DNA of 64,000 nt from Populus alba. Lineage: Eukaryota > Streptophyta > Magnoliopsida > Malpighiales > Salicaceae. The notes under the pieces were generated by a model. It saw nothing but the letters and a program-made list of their open reading frames with translations. It made no database searches and was not told where the DNA came from. The translations under genes were made by a program, and so were the position numbers. Every line of letters begins with the position of its first letter. Position 1 is the stretch's first letter. This document shows positions 43,370 to 55,793 of this stretch, one piece after another. The stretch is taken from NCBI RefSeq assembly GCF_005239225.2, contig NC_133284.1, positions 47,400,697-47,464,696 of the forward strand, given 5' to 3'.

Positions 43370-45202
43370 TGTTGGTTTTAATACTGTAATTGCAGTGCAC
43401 GAATACAGATGAGTTACAGAATTGAAGAAGAATAATTCATCTATTTTTATTGATTGCAGAATACTCTTAAATAGAGATAGAGTTTTAGTTGGAAATAAAG
43501 ACTATTCAAAATTCAAAAATTGCATAACAAACAAATCAAATGTAATAAAAAATTTTATTCCACAAATCTTGGTCTTCAAACAAAGATCTTCATTGATGAA
43601 ATCTTCTAAACAAGCAGCAGCAACGTCTCCTGGTCTTCTACAGCTTTCTAAGACATTCTTTCAATACTCCTCTTTGTCTTAACAATAGCAGATATCAAGC
43701 TTACTTCTTAAATCTTCAAAACTTACATTTGAAAGAGCTTTAGTTAGAACATTTGCAATCTGATAGTTAGTTTCGCAATATAGCGGAGTAACATTCTTCT
43801 TTCTAAGCTTCTCTTAGAAAATATAACTTGATTTAAAAATGCTTAGTTCTGCCATAGAACACAGGATTATTTACAATAGAAATTGCAACTTGATTGTCAA
43901 CATAAATCTTTGTTGGTTCCAATTGATTCATATACAAATCTTCAAGTATTTTCCTTATCTAAATGGTTTGAATTACAGCAGCAGTAGTTGCTGTATATTA
44001 TGCTTCAGTTGTGCTTTGAGCTACATTATCTTGCTTCCTTAAACACCAAGAGAACATATCTAATCCAAAACTAAAACAGTAGCCCAAGGTGCTTTTCATG
44101 TCGTCCACATATCCTACCCAGTCACTATCAAAGTAGCCATGAAGCATAAAATTTTGAAGATGAGAGAATTTTATACCACAGCTTATTGTACCTTTGATAT
44201 ATCTTACTATTCTTTTTGCAACTTAAGGATGCAATTCACTTGCACAATGCGTAAAACATGACAATAAATGCAATGTCAGATCTTGTAGTTGTAAGATACA
44301 TTAAACACCCAATCAAACTTCTGTACAACCTTTATCTACTTTGTTTGTTCCATCATTCTTGTTGAATTTTTCCTTTAGATTCATAGGTGTGCTTGTGCTC
44401 TTGTTGCTTTCCATGTGAAACTTCTTCCATATCTCTTTAGCATACTTCTGTTGACATATGAAGATTCCATCATTGCTTTGTTTCACCTCCATTCCAAAGA
44501 AGCAAGACATCAAACCAAGATCTGTCATCTCAAGCACATTAAGCATTTTGGTCTTGAACTCTTCAATTAGTGTCTTATCACTTCTTGTTACAAGCAAGTA
44601 ATCAACATAAACAGATACAATAATTAAGTTTGCATCAGTTCCCTTACATATAACATGGCCTCACTTAGACTTTTAACAAAGCCAAGTTTAATTACATGCT
44701 CATCAATTTTGCTATGTCATGCTCTAGCAGCTTGTTTAAGGCCATACAAAGCCTTCTTCAGCAAGTAGACCTTCTCCTCTTGTCCCTTGACTTCAAAATC
44801 TCTTGGTAGTTCTATATAAATCTCCTCCTATAGATATTCATTCAAAAATGCATACTTTACATCTAACTGATAGACTTTCCAATTCTTTTGTGCAGACAAT
44901 GCAAGTAGTAATATGATTATGTCCAGGCATGCTACTAGTGCAAATGTTTTTGAGAAGTCCACTTCAAACACTTGAGCATAGCCTTTCACAACTAATCTGG
45001 CTTTGTATTTGTTTATAGAACCATCTGCATTTTGTTTGGCTCTATAAACCTATTTGACTCCTATGGCCTTCTTGTGTAAAGGTTTGTCCATCAACATTCA
45101 GGTATCATTCTTTTCAATCATTCTAAGTTCCTCCTACATTGCTTTAATCCATTCATTGTTCTTCACTGCCTCTTCAAATTCTGCAAGTTCACAAATAATA
45201 AT
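43370..45202 (-). mobile_element. Ty1/copia relic C
   Basis: Minus-strand RT and RNase H remnants: LVTRSDKTLIEEFKTKMLNV and MTDLGLMSCFFGMEVKQS (44597-44313), then RNase H words GYCFSFGLDMFSWCLRKQD and VAQSTTEA (about 44100-43960), with many stops. The upstream part to 45200 reads as N-terminal RT with stops. A likely 3' LTR is at 43370-43670, after the purine tract CAAAGAGGAG. The 5' part is cut off by the Athila LTR at 45203. Confidence 0.78.
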
Positions 45203-45985
45203 AACAAGAAGATAAGGATTTTCACCAAGTCAAGATGTGGCCACCCACTCAACAATTATTCATCAAATCAATAGTTCCAAATTTTGGCCTATAAAAGGAG
45301 GCATTTGTCATGCATTTAGGCATCTTGGTGTTCAGATCAAGGTCATGCTCTTGCTCTCTTTCTTTGTATTTTGTAATGTTTAAGTTTTATTTGATGTTAT
45401 ATTAATCTATTGTTTATGATTTTCATTTTCTTTCCTTTATTTGTATATTTATGTTCTTATCTTATTTATTTATGTTTCTTTCTTTCATTATGTTTAGCTA
45501 AATCTATTATGTCAAGGTGAAAAGGTTACACTAATGGTGTAAGAATAAGTATAGTATAAACTCAACATGGACTTCAATGTTTGATATTAACATGTTTTAT
45601 ATTTATTATCTTGCTTACTCTTAATAACTTGCTTGTTAAATGGTCAATCTAGATTTGTGTTGAACAACCATTGGTACAACAAATGCTTGGCACTTTCATA
45701 GCCCAACCGTGTGGTACAACCTACAATTATGCTATGAAACGAACTTGATTTGTTGTTAACATAAGTTATCACCATGAATACCTGATAATATTTTTATTAT
45801 TATTATTATTAATATTACTACCAATACTAATTATTATTATTGTTGTTTGTTGTTGTTGTTGTTGTTGTTGTTCTTTATAATTTATATAGTTAACCTCCAT
45901 GTGGTTCGACCCCGGTCTTGCCGAGTTATTTATTACTTTGACACTCCTGCACTTGGAAAAAGACATCAAGCTTTTGGTCGTGTCA
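45203..45985 (+). repeat. partial 5' LTR of the plus Athila element
   Basis: Starts in mid-LTR (AAGAAGATAAGGATTTTCAC), contains CTATAAAAGGAGG at 45290-45302 and ends GGTCGTGTCA at 45985. Confidence 0.85.
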
Positions 45986-45991
45986 AGTTTT

Positions 45992-46009
45992 TGGCGTCGT
46001 TGTCGGGGA
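45992..46009 (+). other. primer-binding site of the plus Athila element
   Basis: TGGCGTCGTTGTCGGGGA, six bases after the LTR. It carries two C-to-T type differences from the site at 32227-32244, as expected of methylated, ageing elements. Confidence 0.75.
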
Positions 46010-46232
46010 GGTAAATTATTGTATAAATTATAATATTTAATTTATTTTCTCTTTTCACTTTTCATTTTATCTAACTTTTGTTTCCTTTGTTTTGTTTTGT
46101 TTCTTTTTCTTCTCTTTTCTTTTCTTCCTTTTATTCTCTTCTTACATGTACATGAGAGTTTGGTCATGTACATTAAGTGGTCGACTTTGTAGGATATCCT
46201 CATTATTTTCAGAAAATATGGCCGAAGAAGAT

Positions 46233-47840
46233 TGACGTAACCATATTATTCGATAGTTTCACCCGTATTTAACTAGTGTTTTGCCTATGTTATTTATATA
46301 AAATGCCTTGATATTCTTTGTTTTGTGTTTTGAAAGCACTTTTGGATGAAAGATACAAAAAGGAGTAAATTGGAGGTAATTGGCAGATTTGATGTTTAGT
46401 CGATGTTTTGTGCAAAGCGTGAGTTCTAAAGGTCAAAATGAAGTGATTCCACTGGCATTAAAAAGCTAACATCCATACCTTTCTGAAAATATAATGCAAG
46501 AAAAATAAAAATAGAAAGATCATGGAAATCACATCCTTCAAAGTCAAATCTTGCAGTCTGCCAATGTTGACCTTTGCCCATTAAAAATTCAATATTTGGA
46601 GCTTCAGAAGTCTAATTAATGCGAACTCAATTTTTTTGGATTCCTTACTCAAATATCTATAAACTCTCCAAAATTCAGCCTAAAATGATGTCATATGAGG
46701 GATATATTATTTTTCAAAGATGACAGATGAATTCTGCCAGCAAGCAGGTTGCGTGAAGAAACGAATCCAAATTTCATCTAGAAGCATCCAAACCAACATA
46801 CAAGTGTTTCCAGAAATTTAACTCCTATAGTAAATATTCTAGAAGGTCAAGTAAGGCAGCCACCAACTCAAGCCAGCAACCAGCCACCAACCGCCTTCAC
46901 ACTACCACCATTTATTGATGTTCACACTTGAACTTTGATTTTTTTTACTTACAATTTGTGTATAAATAGAGGGATAGAAAGAAGGAGGTGGCAGCTAGAA
47001 GTGAAGAAACACAAACTCTCCCCTCTACAAATCAAAAATCATGTATTCTTCCATCTTTAGGAGTAGTTGTTCAATAGATATGCAAGGCTAAGCTTGTTTT
47101 CTTGGTTGCAAGGACATAACAAACCTTTAGATTTCAAGAATCGCGATATTTATTCTTCCTTTTATTTTCAGTTTATGTTATGAATGAGTATGTTTGTTTT
47201 CCTATGCATATTTCCTATGATTGTTTATCTTAATTGCTAGAGCAGACTCTAAGTTATTATTGTGAACAATCTATTGCTAAGTTTGATATCAAAACCGGAG
47301 TTGTGGTATAAAAACTTGTGAAGCAACTAAGCTTGATAATTGTAGCGAAACTATGTTATTAAAATTAGGGAGAACATTCGATCAAAGCAACACAAGCAAA
47401 CAACTTGGTTGTTAAGATTAATGAATTTATCTGGATCTTAAGGCTTCCATTGGATTAAATCATTAGTGTGGACACTGTGATTATTTGTTGGTTAGGGCTA
47501 GTTATACGGCGGATCCATTAATTAACTAATATTAAGAAAAGATAAAATTCATAATATAAACTGGAGTTTCGTTTCAAGGATCGGTTTTAATTTCCGTTGG
47601 TAGATGTGTGCTTGCAACCAAGGTTTGTTTTCTTGATATATTTCAGTTTCAATTGATTTTGTTTGCTAGTTTAATGTCTGCCATAGTTTAAATCATTGCA
47701 AATAAAACCCCCCATTGCATAACGTATAGCATAAAAATCTGAACTAAACCTTCCTCGTGGGATCGACCCCTTGCTTGCTCTATACTATCTTGTGTGTTTT
47801 AAGCTAGGGTAATTAATTTGTGCGACCGCGACATCGCAAC
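46233..47840. mobile_element. 1.6-kb LTR-like insertion flanked by 60-bp direct repeats
   Basis: Foreign block TGACGTAACC...CATCGCAAC inside the gag leader. It has no coding region but has a TATA-like GTGTATAAATAGAGGG at about 46959-46974 and the phrase GGGATCGACCCCTTGC near its end, as in plant gypsy LTRs. The flanks 46173-46232 and 47841-47900 are copies of the same 60 bp with 5 differences, far longer than a 5-bp target duplication. Confidence 0.6.
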
Positions 47841-47885
47841 TTAAGTGGTCGAATTTGTAGGGTATCCTCATCATTTTCATAAAAT

Positions 47886-50825
47886 ATGGTCGAAGAAGAT
47901 AATCAATCACTTCATAATGAGAATAATGAGAATAACCGTATAAGAACACTTAGAGACCACATGAATCCCACAATAATAAGTGCACCCTCATGCATAGTTT
48001 TCCCTCCTAATGCATCTCATTTTAATTTTAAGGCATTATTCAACTTTTACCTTCTTTTTATGGCTTAGACCTAGAAAATCCATGTTTGCATTTAAGGAAA
48101 TTTGATGAGGTCTGTAATACCTATAATGACCCAAATTGTAGTATGAACACCATTAGATTAAAGCTTTTTCCTTTTTCATTAAAAGATAAAGCTAAAACAT
48201 GGCTATAAAATTTGAGACCAGGATCTATTCGTGCTTGGGATGAAATGCAACAATAATTTTTAAAGAAGTTTTTTCATCTCACAGAACAAACTCTTTCAAA
48301 AGACAAATCATCACTTTCACTCAAAAGCCAGGAGAAACATTTTACCAATGTTGGGATAGGTATCGAGACTTGCTTAATACTTGCCCTCATCATGGTTTTG
48401 AAACATGGCGATTGATTTCACATTTTTATGAAGGTTTAACACCTAGAGATAGGCAAATGGTTGAATTGATGTTCAATGAAACTTTTGAAGATAAAGACCC
48501 TAATAAAGCAATAGAGTACCTAGACTTGCTAACCAAAAATGCTCAAAATTAGGACACCACAGGTACTTATAAGGCACCAAGTAAAACTCAACCTCATACA
48601 TCTAGTGGAGGTATGCACAACCTTAGGGAAGATTATGACCTCCAAGCCAAGTTTGCATCTTTAGCTAGAAAAGTCGAAGCACTTGAATTGAAAAGGAGTG
48701 GTCAATTAAAATATGTTCAAGACATTGTGTGTCAAATTTGTGAAACCAAGGAACACTCAACAAATGATTGTCTAACTTTGCCTTCTTTTAGGGAATGCCT
48801 CCATGAACAAGCCCATGCTTTAAACAATTTCCAAAAGCCGAACCATAACCCATACTCACAAACGTATAACCCTGGTTGGAGAAGTCACCCAAATTTTATT
48901 TATAAGAGTGATAGCAAGAATACACAAACTTATAGCCACCATTTCAAGGACACCATAATTTCCAAAATTCTCATGGATATGCACCTCCTTATGCTCCACC
49001 TCCTAGAAGAAATCTTGATGAAACATTGCATGCATTCATTGAAAAGCAGGAGATAATCAACACTCAACTTGCTTAAAGCATGATAGATTTTAAAGATACT
49101 CTTGCAAAATTAACATCTGCTCTCAGTTTCCAAGAGAAAGGTAAGTTTACATCTCAACCACAGCAAAATCCAAAGGGGCAATACAATGCAAATGCAAGCA
49201 ATTCTGGAGGACAACACATGGATTAAGTCAAATCAGTCATCACTCTTCGTAGTGGTAAGATGAAGAGTCTATCTCTGAGGGTGAGGAAAATGTTGAACCT
49301 GAACATTGCAAAGAAAAGTTTGATTCCCCGCCAGCACTCCCATTCCCTCATGCCATGACCAAACAAAGGAAAGTCAATCACAACTCTGAAATCTTTGAAA
49401 CTTTCAAATAGGTAAGGATCAATATACCTTTGTTGGATGCTATTAAAGAGGTTTCTTCCTATGCTAAATTTTTGAAAGATCCGTGCACTCTGAAGAGAAA
49501 ACTAAATCTAAAAAAGAAAGCCTTTTTAGCCGAACAAGTAAGTGTCATTCTTCAGAACAATAATGCTTTGAAATATAAAGACCCTGGTTGTCCTATAATT
49601 TCTTGCTTTATTGGAAAACATAAAATTGAAAGAGTCTTACTTGATCTTGGAGCTAGTGTGAATTTACTTCCATATTCAGTCTTTCAAAGTCTTAATCTAG
49701 GTGAGTTAAAACAAACATGTGTAACTCTTTTACTTACCGATAGATTTGTAAAAGTGCCTAAAGGAATAGTTGAGGATGTGTTAGTACAAGTTGATAAATT
49801 CATTTACCCTGTAGATTTTCTTATCTTGGATACACAATCTGTTGAAGCATGTAATTCAATTCCTGTCATTTTAGGACGTCTATTTCTTGCTACTTCTAAT
49901 GCATTGATTAATTGTAGGAATGGACTGATGGAGCTATCATTTGGAAACATAACATTGGAGATGACTATTTTCAACATTTACAAGCAACCTGGAGATGATA
50001 ATGATTTACAGGAAGTGGACTTTATTGAAAAATTAGTTCATGATCAATTTCAAACCACTTCCAGTGAAACTGAGATTAATGAATCTGATGATTTGCAAAT
50101 GTTCTATTTTCAGGAAGAATTAAAGGCATGTAATTAGAGACCACAAATTAAAGAATTGCCACCATAATCAATTGAGTCCATACCTTCAAGTGTTCAACCA
50201 CCAAAACCTGAATTGAAGTCGTTACCATTTAATCTCAAATACTCATTTTTGGGAGAAAATGAAACTTCTCCAGTAATAATCTCTTCCAAACTTAATGCAC
50301 ATCAAGAAAGTAAGTTATTACAGACTCTAAAAATGCACAAAAATGCATTAGGATGGACAATAGCTGACATAAAAGGAATTAGCCCTTGGATTTGCACACA
50401 TGATTTGTTTGGAGGAAAATGCTAAACCCTCTAGAGAAATGCAATGAAGGCTTAATCCTAATATGAAAGAAGTAGTGAAAAATGAAGTTATTAAGCTTCT
50501 AGATAATGGAATCATTTATCCTATTTCTGACAGCAAATGGGTAAGTCCTACCCAAGTTGTACCCAAAAAGTCTCGAGTCACTGTGATAACAAATGAGGAA
50601 AATGAGTTAATTCCAACGAGGACTGTTACTGGTTGGCGTATGTGCATTGACTATAGGAAACTTAATTCAATGACTAGAAAAGATCATTTCCCTTTACCTT
50701 TCATGGATCAAATCCTAAAAAAAGTTGCAGGTCATGAATTTTATCGTGATGGCTATTCAACAAAAGCAGGTCATCAGGACAATTGCCGGCTCATTGGAGT
50801 ACCCAAGACAAAAGAAAGTTCTTGA
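47886..50825 (+). pseudogene. gag, protease and RT start of the plus Athila element
   Basis: Gag starts MVEEDNQSLHNENNEN (47886) and is broken by stops and frameshifts at 48066, 48550 and 49054. Readable blocks include FETWRLISHFYEGLTPRDR and the knuckle CQICETKEHSTNDC. Protease is at 49430-50137 (VLLDLGASVNLLPYSVF, ILGRLFLATSNALINC). Unlike elements 1-3 it then continues into reverse transcriptase: EVVKNEVIKLLDNGIIYPIS, SKWVSPTQVVPKKS and TGWRMCIDYRKLN (50463-50730). RT ends near 50770, before the catalytic YxDD, where unrelated and inverted sequence begins. So this line of elements did once encode pol. Confidence 0.85.
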
Positions 50826-50839
50826 ATGAAGTGATCTGC

Positions 50840-51700
50840 GACAATGAGCTGGCAATTGTCCTAAAACAAGAAAATTAACAATATTAGCAAACCAAGGCAT
50901 CGTAGAAACGGAAAGTAAAGATTCATCGGGAAAGTAGTCATCGATTGGTAAAAGAAGGTAAAAGTTGAATAATGCTTGGCTAAACTTTCATGCACGTGTA
51001 GGAAAAGAATAAAATGAAGAAAAGAAAAAGAAAAAGAGACAAAACACAAGAAACAAAAGTTAGATAAAAGAAAAGTGAAAGGAGAAAAATATAACAAAAC
51101 TTATAATTTATATAGAAATTTACCTCCCTGACAACGGCGTCAAAAACTTGACACGACTAAAAGATTAATGTCTTATCCCAAGTGCAGGAGTGTCGAAGTA
51201 ATAAATAATCCGGCAAGACTAGGGTCGAACCATAGGGAGGTTAACTATAATAATAATAATAATATGTTAAAGAGGACTTTGAGATGTAAGACTAATGTGA
51301 GGATTCAACAATGATAAAAAATAATTGTCAAGGTTAGAGGATTCACTAATAGTATTAGAAATAAATATAGTATAAACTCTTTTTATTAATCAACTGGAAA
51401 CCACACTCAAATGAGGTTCCAATCGGATGATTTATCCTTAATAGTTCATTATAAATTTTTAACATGATCATATTAATTGTCTTATTGTAGTAACACCATA
51501 CTTTTAAATATTTTTAGGAATTCATGATGTTAACATATGTTAACAACAAATCAAGTTCCTTTCAGAGCACATGTATAGGTTATGCTATACGGTTGGCTAT
51601 AAAAGTGCTAAGCATTTGTTGTATCAAGTGTTATACAACACAAATCTAGATTAACCATTTAATAAGTAAGTTATTAAGAATTAATAAGATAAAAAGATAA
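50840..51700 (-). repeat. inverted Athila fragments inside the plus element
   Basis: Minus-orientation pieces in order: a scrap of the integrase-region (matches near 29600-29650), a scrap of the gag leader (matches near 35640 and 35880), a primer-site remnant (51125-51142) and an LTR end (51149 to about 51700). It reads like two elements joined in opposite orientation after internal deletions. Confidence 0.7.
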
Positions 51701-52306
51701 GATCTTTTGTTAAAGTGACTCTTAAGACGCATCTTAGTAAACATTCTTAACAAGGTCTATCAGAATACTTCTTAAAATATTCAGGTTTACAAACTCTCGT
51801 ATTGTTATCACTTGATTCTGCTCATATCCTCATTTAACAAGTATTCTTAAATCTTTATTTTCACAAACACACACTTTAACATATGATTGTGAGTTGCACA
51901 TTGGATTATTACATTATTTATATTCTTTTGTTAAAGGTAACAACTAAGAGAAATGGATAGTATATAATTTGCAAAAAAAAAAATAACAAAAAATAATGAT
52001 AATAAAAATATAGATAAGTTTGGTTTCGTAGCCTCCCTAACCTAAGCAATTAAGCCCGAAGAGATGTTTTAACACTTAATACCTTAAAGTCAACTGACTT
52101 AGAAGCTATTGGCTCAACGCTTGTTACATGGGCTGGGGAGAAAAGCTTAAGGGAATAAAATATTGCACTATCTACATATTAGTATCTACAACTCGAGGTA
52201 CTAAGCTTGTAGGGGTGTCTCAACACCTAATGCCCTAAGACCAACTAGTTTGGGAGTCATTAGCCGAAAGCTCGTTACATGAGTTAAAGATGCATTGTGT
52301 TTTAAG

Positions 52307-52346
<40 letters not shown>

Positions 52347-52638
52347 AAAAGATAATAATCATAACACAAGAAAGTTAACCTTAAACATTAGAACAAAAAT
52401 TTTGTTTTCTTCCAAGTAAAGCTCTATAACTATGTGTTGATATATTAAGCACAAAAGGAAGGTTTATTAATATCTTGTTTAAGAGGTATTAAGTAGATAT
52501 ATAAATTTAATGAGTTTATTTATTTGGATAGATTAATGGAAGTTGAATGATGAATGCCTTGCTTTGTGGAATTTGCAAATTGTTTTTCTATTTTAACGCT
52601 TTGATTACTAGGGACTAGTAATAAGCTGGTTGGGGGTG
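51701..52638 (+). other. 3' region and polypurine tract of the plus Athila element
   Basis: Matches, in opposite orientation, 21673-22610 of element 3, including both hairpin blocks (52030-52290) and the tract GGTTGGGGGTG at 52628-52638. A GT microsatellite sits at 52307-52342. Confidence 0.8.
52307..52342. repeat. (GT)n microsatellite, about 18 units
   Basis: Uninterrupted GT dinucleotides within the Athila 3' region. Confidence 0.95.
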
Positions 52639-54116
52639 TGATTAGTATTTAAAAGTGTATTTTTATGAAGGTTTTATATCATTATTCTGCACTTGAAGTA
52701 TCAATAACTCCTTAACTAAAGCATGTTTTATAATAACATAACTAATAATATAAGATACCTTTAATTTATGGTAAATGTTAATCTTAAATGCAGGCCTATC
52801 ACATAAATAAAAGGATTGATTGATGAGTTTAAACACTAAAATTGGAAGGACAAAGAGAGGGCCAAACTTAGAAAAGAGATGTTGGTGTAATCCAAACTGG
52901 AACACTGTTTGGTAATTGGGTCATATCTGGAGCTATAGATCTCGGATTTAGGTCTATTTTATATGGATAAAAAGGTAAGACATAGGCCTATAACTTTCAT
53001 GGCAGTCCAAGATTTAAAATGACCGTTTTTAATTTCAAATTATAGCAACAAAGGAGAAGTCTGAATCTATCTTGTAGCCCAGATATTGTTTAGTGTTTAG
53101 CCCATATCTCGATTTTTAAAAGTCCAAATGACCTCCATTTTTTTTTTCTAGAAAGATAAGACAATTTCCTAGAATTTTCATGGTTGGTTCTAATTCTAAT
53201 ATTAGCAATGACATTTTGTTCAGAAAGAAGATAAGGATTTTCACCAAGTTAAGAGTTGTCCATCCAGTCAATAATTAGTCATGAAATAAATAGTTTCAAA
53301 TTTTGGCCTATAAAAGGAGGCATTTGTCATGCATTTAGGTATCATGCTCTTCATTTCTTTCTTTATATTTTTGTAATGTTTAAGTTTTATTTCATGTTAT
53401 ATTTCTCTTAATCTCTTGTTTATGCTTTTCATTTTCTTTACTATACTTATGTTATTATGTTGTTTATTTATGGTTCTCTTCTTCATTATGTTTAGCTAAG
53501 TTTATTATTTCAAGATTATACTTTTCATTTCCAAGAAAGTTTGTTGTTAACATGTCTTATCGTTTTATCTTTTTAATTCTTAATATCTTGCTTGTTAAAT
53601 GGTTAATCTAGATTTGTGTTGTATAACACTTGGTACAAAAAATGCTTGGCACTTTCATAGCCAATCGTCTGGTATAACCTACACATGTGCTATGAAAGGA
53701 ACTTGATTTGTTGTTAACATAAGTTAACATCATGAATTCCTGAAAATATTTAAAAGTATGGTGTTACTAAAATAATATAATTAATATGATCATGTTAAAA
53801 ATTTATAATGAACTATTAAGGATAAATCATATGATTGGAACCTCATTTGTGTGTAATTTCTAGTTGATTAATAAAAAGAGTTTATAGTATACTTATTTCT
53901 AATACTATTAGTGGATCCTTTAACCTTGACAATTATTTTTATCATTGTTGAATCCTCACATCAATCTTACATCTTAAAGTCCTCTTTAACTTATTATTAT
54001 TATTATTATTATTTATAATTTATATTGTTAACCTCCCTGTGGTTCGACCCCGATCTTGCCTAAATAACTTAACAGTCCTGCACTTGGGATAAGATATTAA
54101 TCTTTTAGTCATGTTA
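52639..54116 (+). repeat. 3' LTR of the plus Athila element
   Basis: Starts TGATTAGTATTTAAAAG after the purine tract and ends about CTTTTAGTCATGTTA. It is shorter (1478 bp) and more diverged than LTR1-LTR3. Confidence 0.85.
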
Positions 54117-54550
54117 GATGTCCAACTTGTTAAGTGAGTCACGAAAGGTTTTTTTTTTTTTTGAAACAACCTTTGTGAGCATATTAGCAATATGGTAATT
54201 CATTTACTTTATTGAAATTATTGAAATTTTTATAATTATAATTTTTTACTACAAGGCTAAATTTTAGTGGGATAGAGCAAATGATAATATTGTGAAGAGG
54301 GTTTGAGAGAATCAAATTGCAACTAGGTAACATCGAAATTAGCATAATTTTTTTATTTCCAAATATTAAAATTTCATTTATCATTTACTCATAAATAATA
54401 TGTTTGTATCATACAGATTGAGTGATTTTTGGTATAAGGCGCAAAAGAAATCTAAAAAAATATACTAGAGATTTATTTTAGTCACATTTATTTTTAATTA
54501 ATTTGTTGTTATTTATAATATATTTAATTGACAATATTTTTATCTTATAG
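54117..54550. other. AT-rich spacer
   Basis: No gene seen. It may belong to the left part of CACTA relic 2. Confidence 0.4.
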
Positions 54551-55793
54551 GTTACAACTCTTGGTCGTGAGCCAAACCCAATGAAGCTTTTTGTGGAAAC
54601 ACACGTGCGGAGTAATGACAGTAAAAAAAGGAGGCAACAATTCATTGACAACTGAACTCGACACTTTGTAGTACATTGGTTTTCAATCATTATTTTTATC
54701 TTAAGTTATTATTTTCTTGAATTTGATGATTTGATTTTTTTTTCCAGGAGACATATAATAGCTGGTTGAAGGAGAGATACGAGAACAATCCTTCGATCCG
54801 AATTTGTGGTTAGAGGCAGGATTGTCTAGTGGACCTAATAGAAATTAGGTGTACGGACTCTTTAACACTACAATCAAGAACTTGTAGACGGCTCGTAGTG
54901 TTTCAATTGTTGGGAGCTCGCAATCGATACTGAACACTCAATCTCCAGAATTTGCGACCTTGAAAGATCAAGGAGTGCAAGAACATACGACCCATCTCGA
55001 TGAAAAATACAAACAACTCATTGTAGATTATGAAGAACTCCGCCGAATGGTCATAGAATTAGATCACAGATGGGTGATATAAATATGCACCCTCTTATTG
55101 GCCTCACGGTTCCAGGAATAACCAATCTTCTCCTCCTTCTCTTAACACTGTCTTTGTTTTAGTTTCATTGTATTTGAACGTATAAATTTTTAATAAATAT
55201 TTATTTTTTATATTAAGATAATTGATTTTTAAATACTTAAGGTTTATACAATTTTTTTTTGTTCAATAGATTTTTTTTTAAAAAAAAAATTCAAATTCTT
55301 ACGGATAGGGTTACCGATGGATTTATTCCATCAACATATCCCAGAAAGTTGGAAAATAATTACTACAAATGTCACTGCAACTGTTACATCACTGACATAA
55401 TAATTATGTCAGTATTTTTCAAAGAATTGGAAAAGAATTACTGCAAATACCACTACAACTGTTACATCACAGACAAAATTGTTTCGTCGGTATATTCCAA
55501 AGAGTTAAAAAAGAATTACTGCAAATGCCACTACAAATCACTACCAGAATTATTTCGTCAATATATTCCAGTGGATAATTTTTTTTCCAGCATGCATTGT
55601 TCGTCTGTAAAGCTATCGATAATTTTTTTTTAATTAACGGCGGATTTACCGATAGACTAGAAATTACCGATGAGGTTTTTTCCAATGGACGGTTTTAATC
55701 CATGAATCCGTTTGTAAAATAATCATTGATGACATATTAGAGTAAATACCGACAGAATTTTCCATGAAAAAAACTGTTAAATGTGGTAGTGAA
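54551..55793 (+). mobile_element. CACTA relic 2 with transposase remnants
   Basis: Plus-strand remnants of the same Transposase_24 family as relic 1: exon-like 54551-54667 (EPNPMKLFVETHVRSND, then a stop after FIDN) and about 54748-55080 (ETYNSWLKERYENN, LDEKYKQLIVDYEELRRM). Subterminal CCGATGG/CGTCGG words follow and the right end reads AAATGTGGTAGTG (55781-55793), close to a CACTA terminus. The left end is not found. Confidence 0.7.
55349..55582. repeat. 78-bp tandem repeat, three copies
   Basis: Units start at 55349, 55427 and 55505, each with AATTACTGCAAATACCACTA-like words. Subterminal repeat of CACTA relic 2. An apparent 124-residue frame across it is only the repeat translated. Confidence 0.88.

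Larger units (their letters stand above)
45203..54116 (+). mobile_element. rearranged Athila-type element, plus orientation
   Basis: In order: partial 5' LTR (45203-45985), primer-binding site, gag start, a foreign 1.6-kb block (46233-47840), gag, protease, RT start (47886-50770), an inverted fragment (50840-51700), the normal 3' region (51701-52638) and 3' LTR (52639-54116). It is more diverged from the 20-38 kb chain than those copies are from each other. No LOG or extra ORF is visible. Confidence 0.82.

Noticed and set aside
43044..43370. Search for kinase exons after the transmembrane exon
   Set aside because: No kinase motifs (GxGxxG, HRDLK, DFG) were found before copia relic C or after it.
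55259..55633. 124-residue frame with repeated Cys-His words
   Set aside because: It is a translation of the 78-bp CACTA subterminal repeat and has no gene context.
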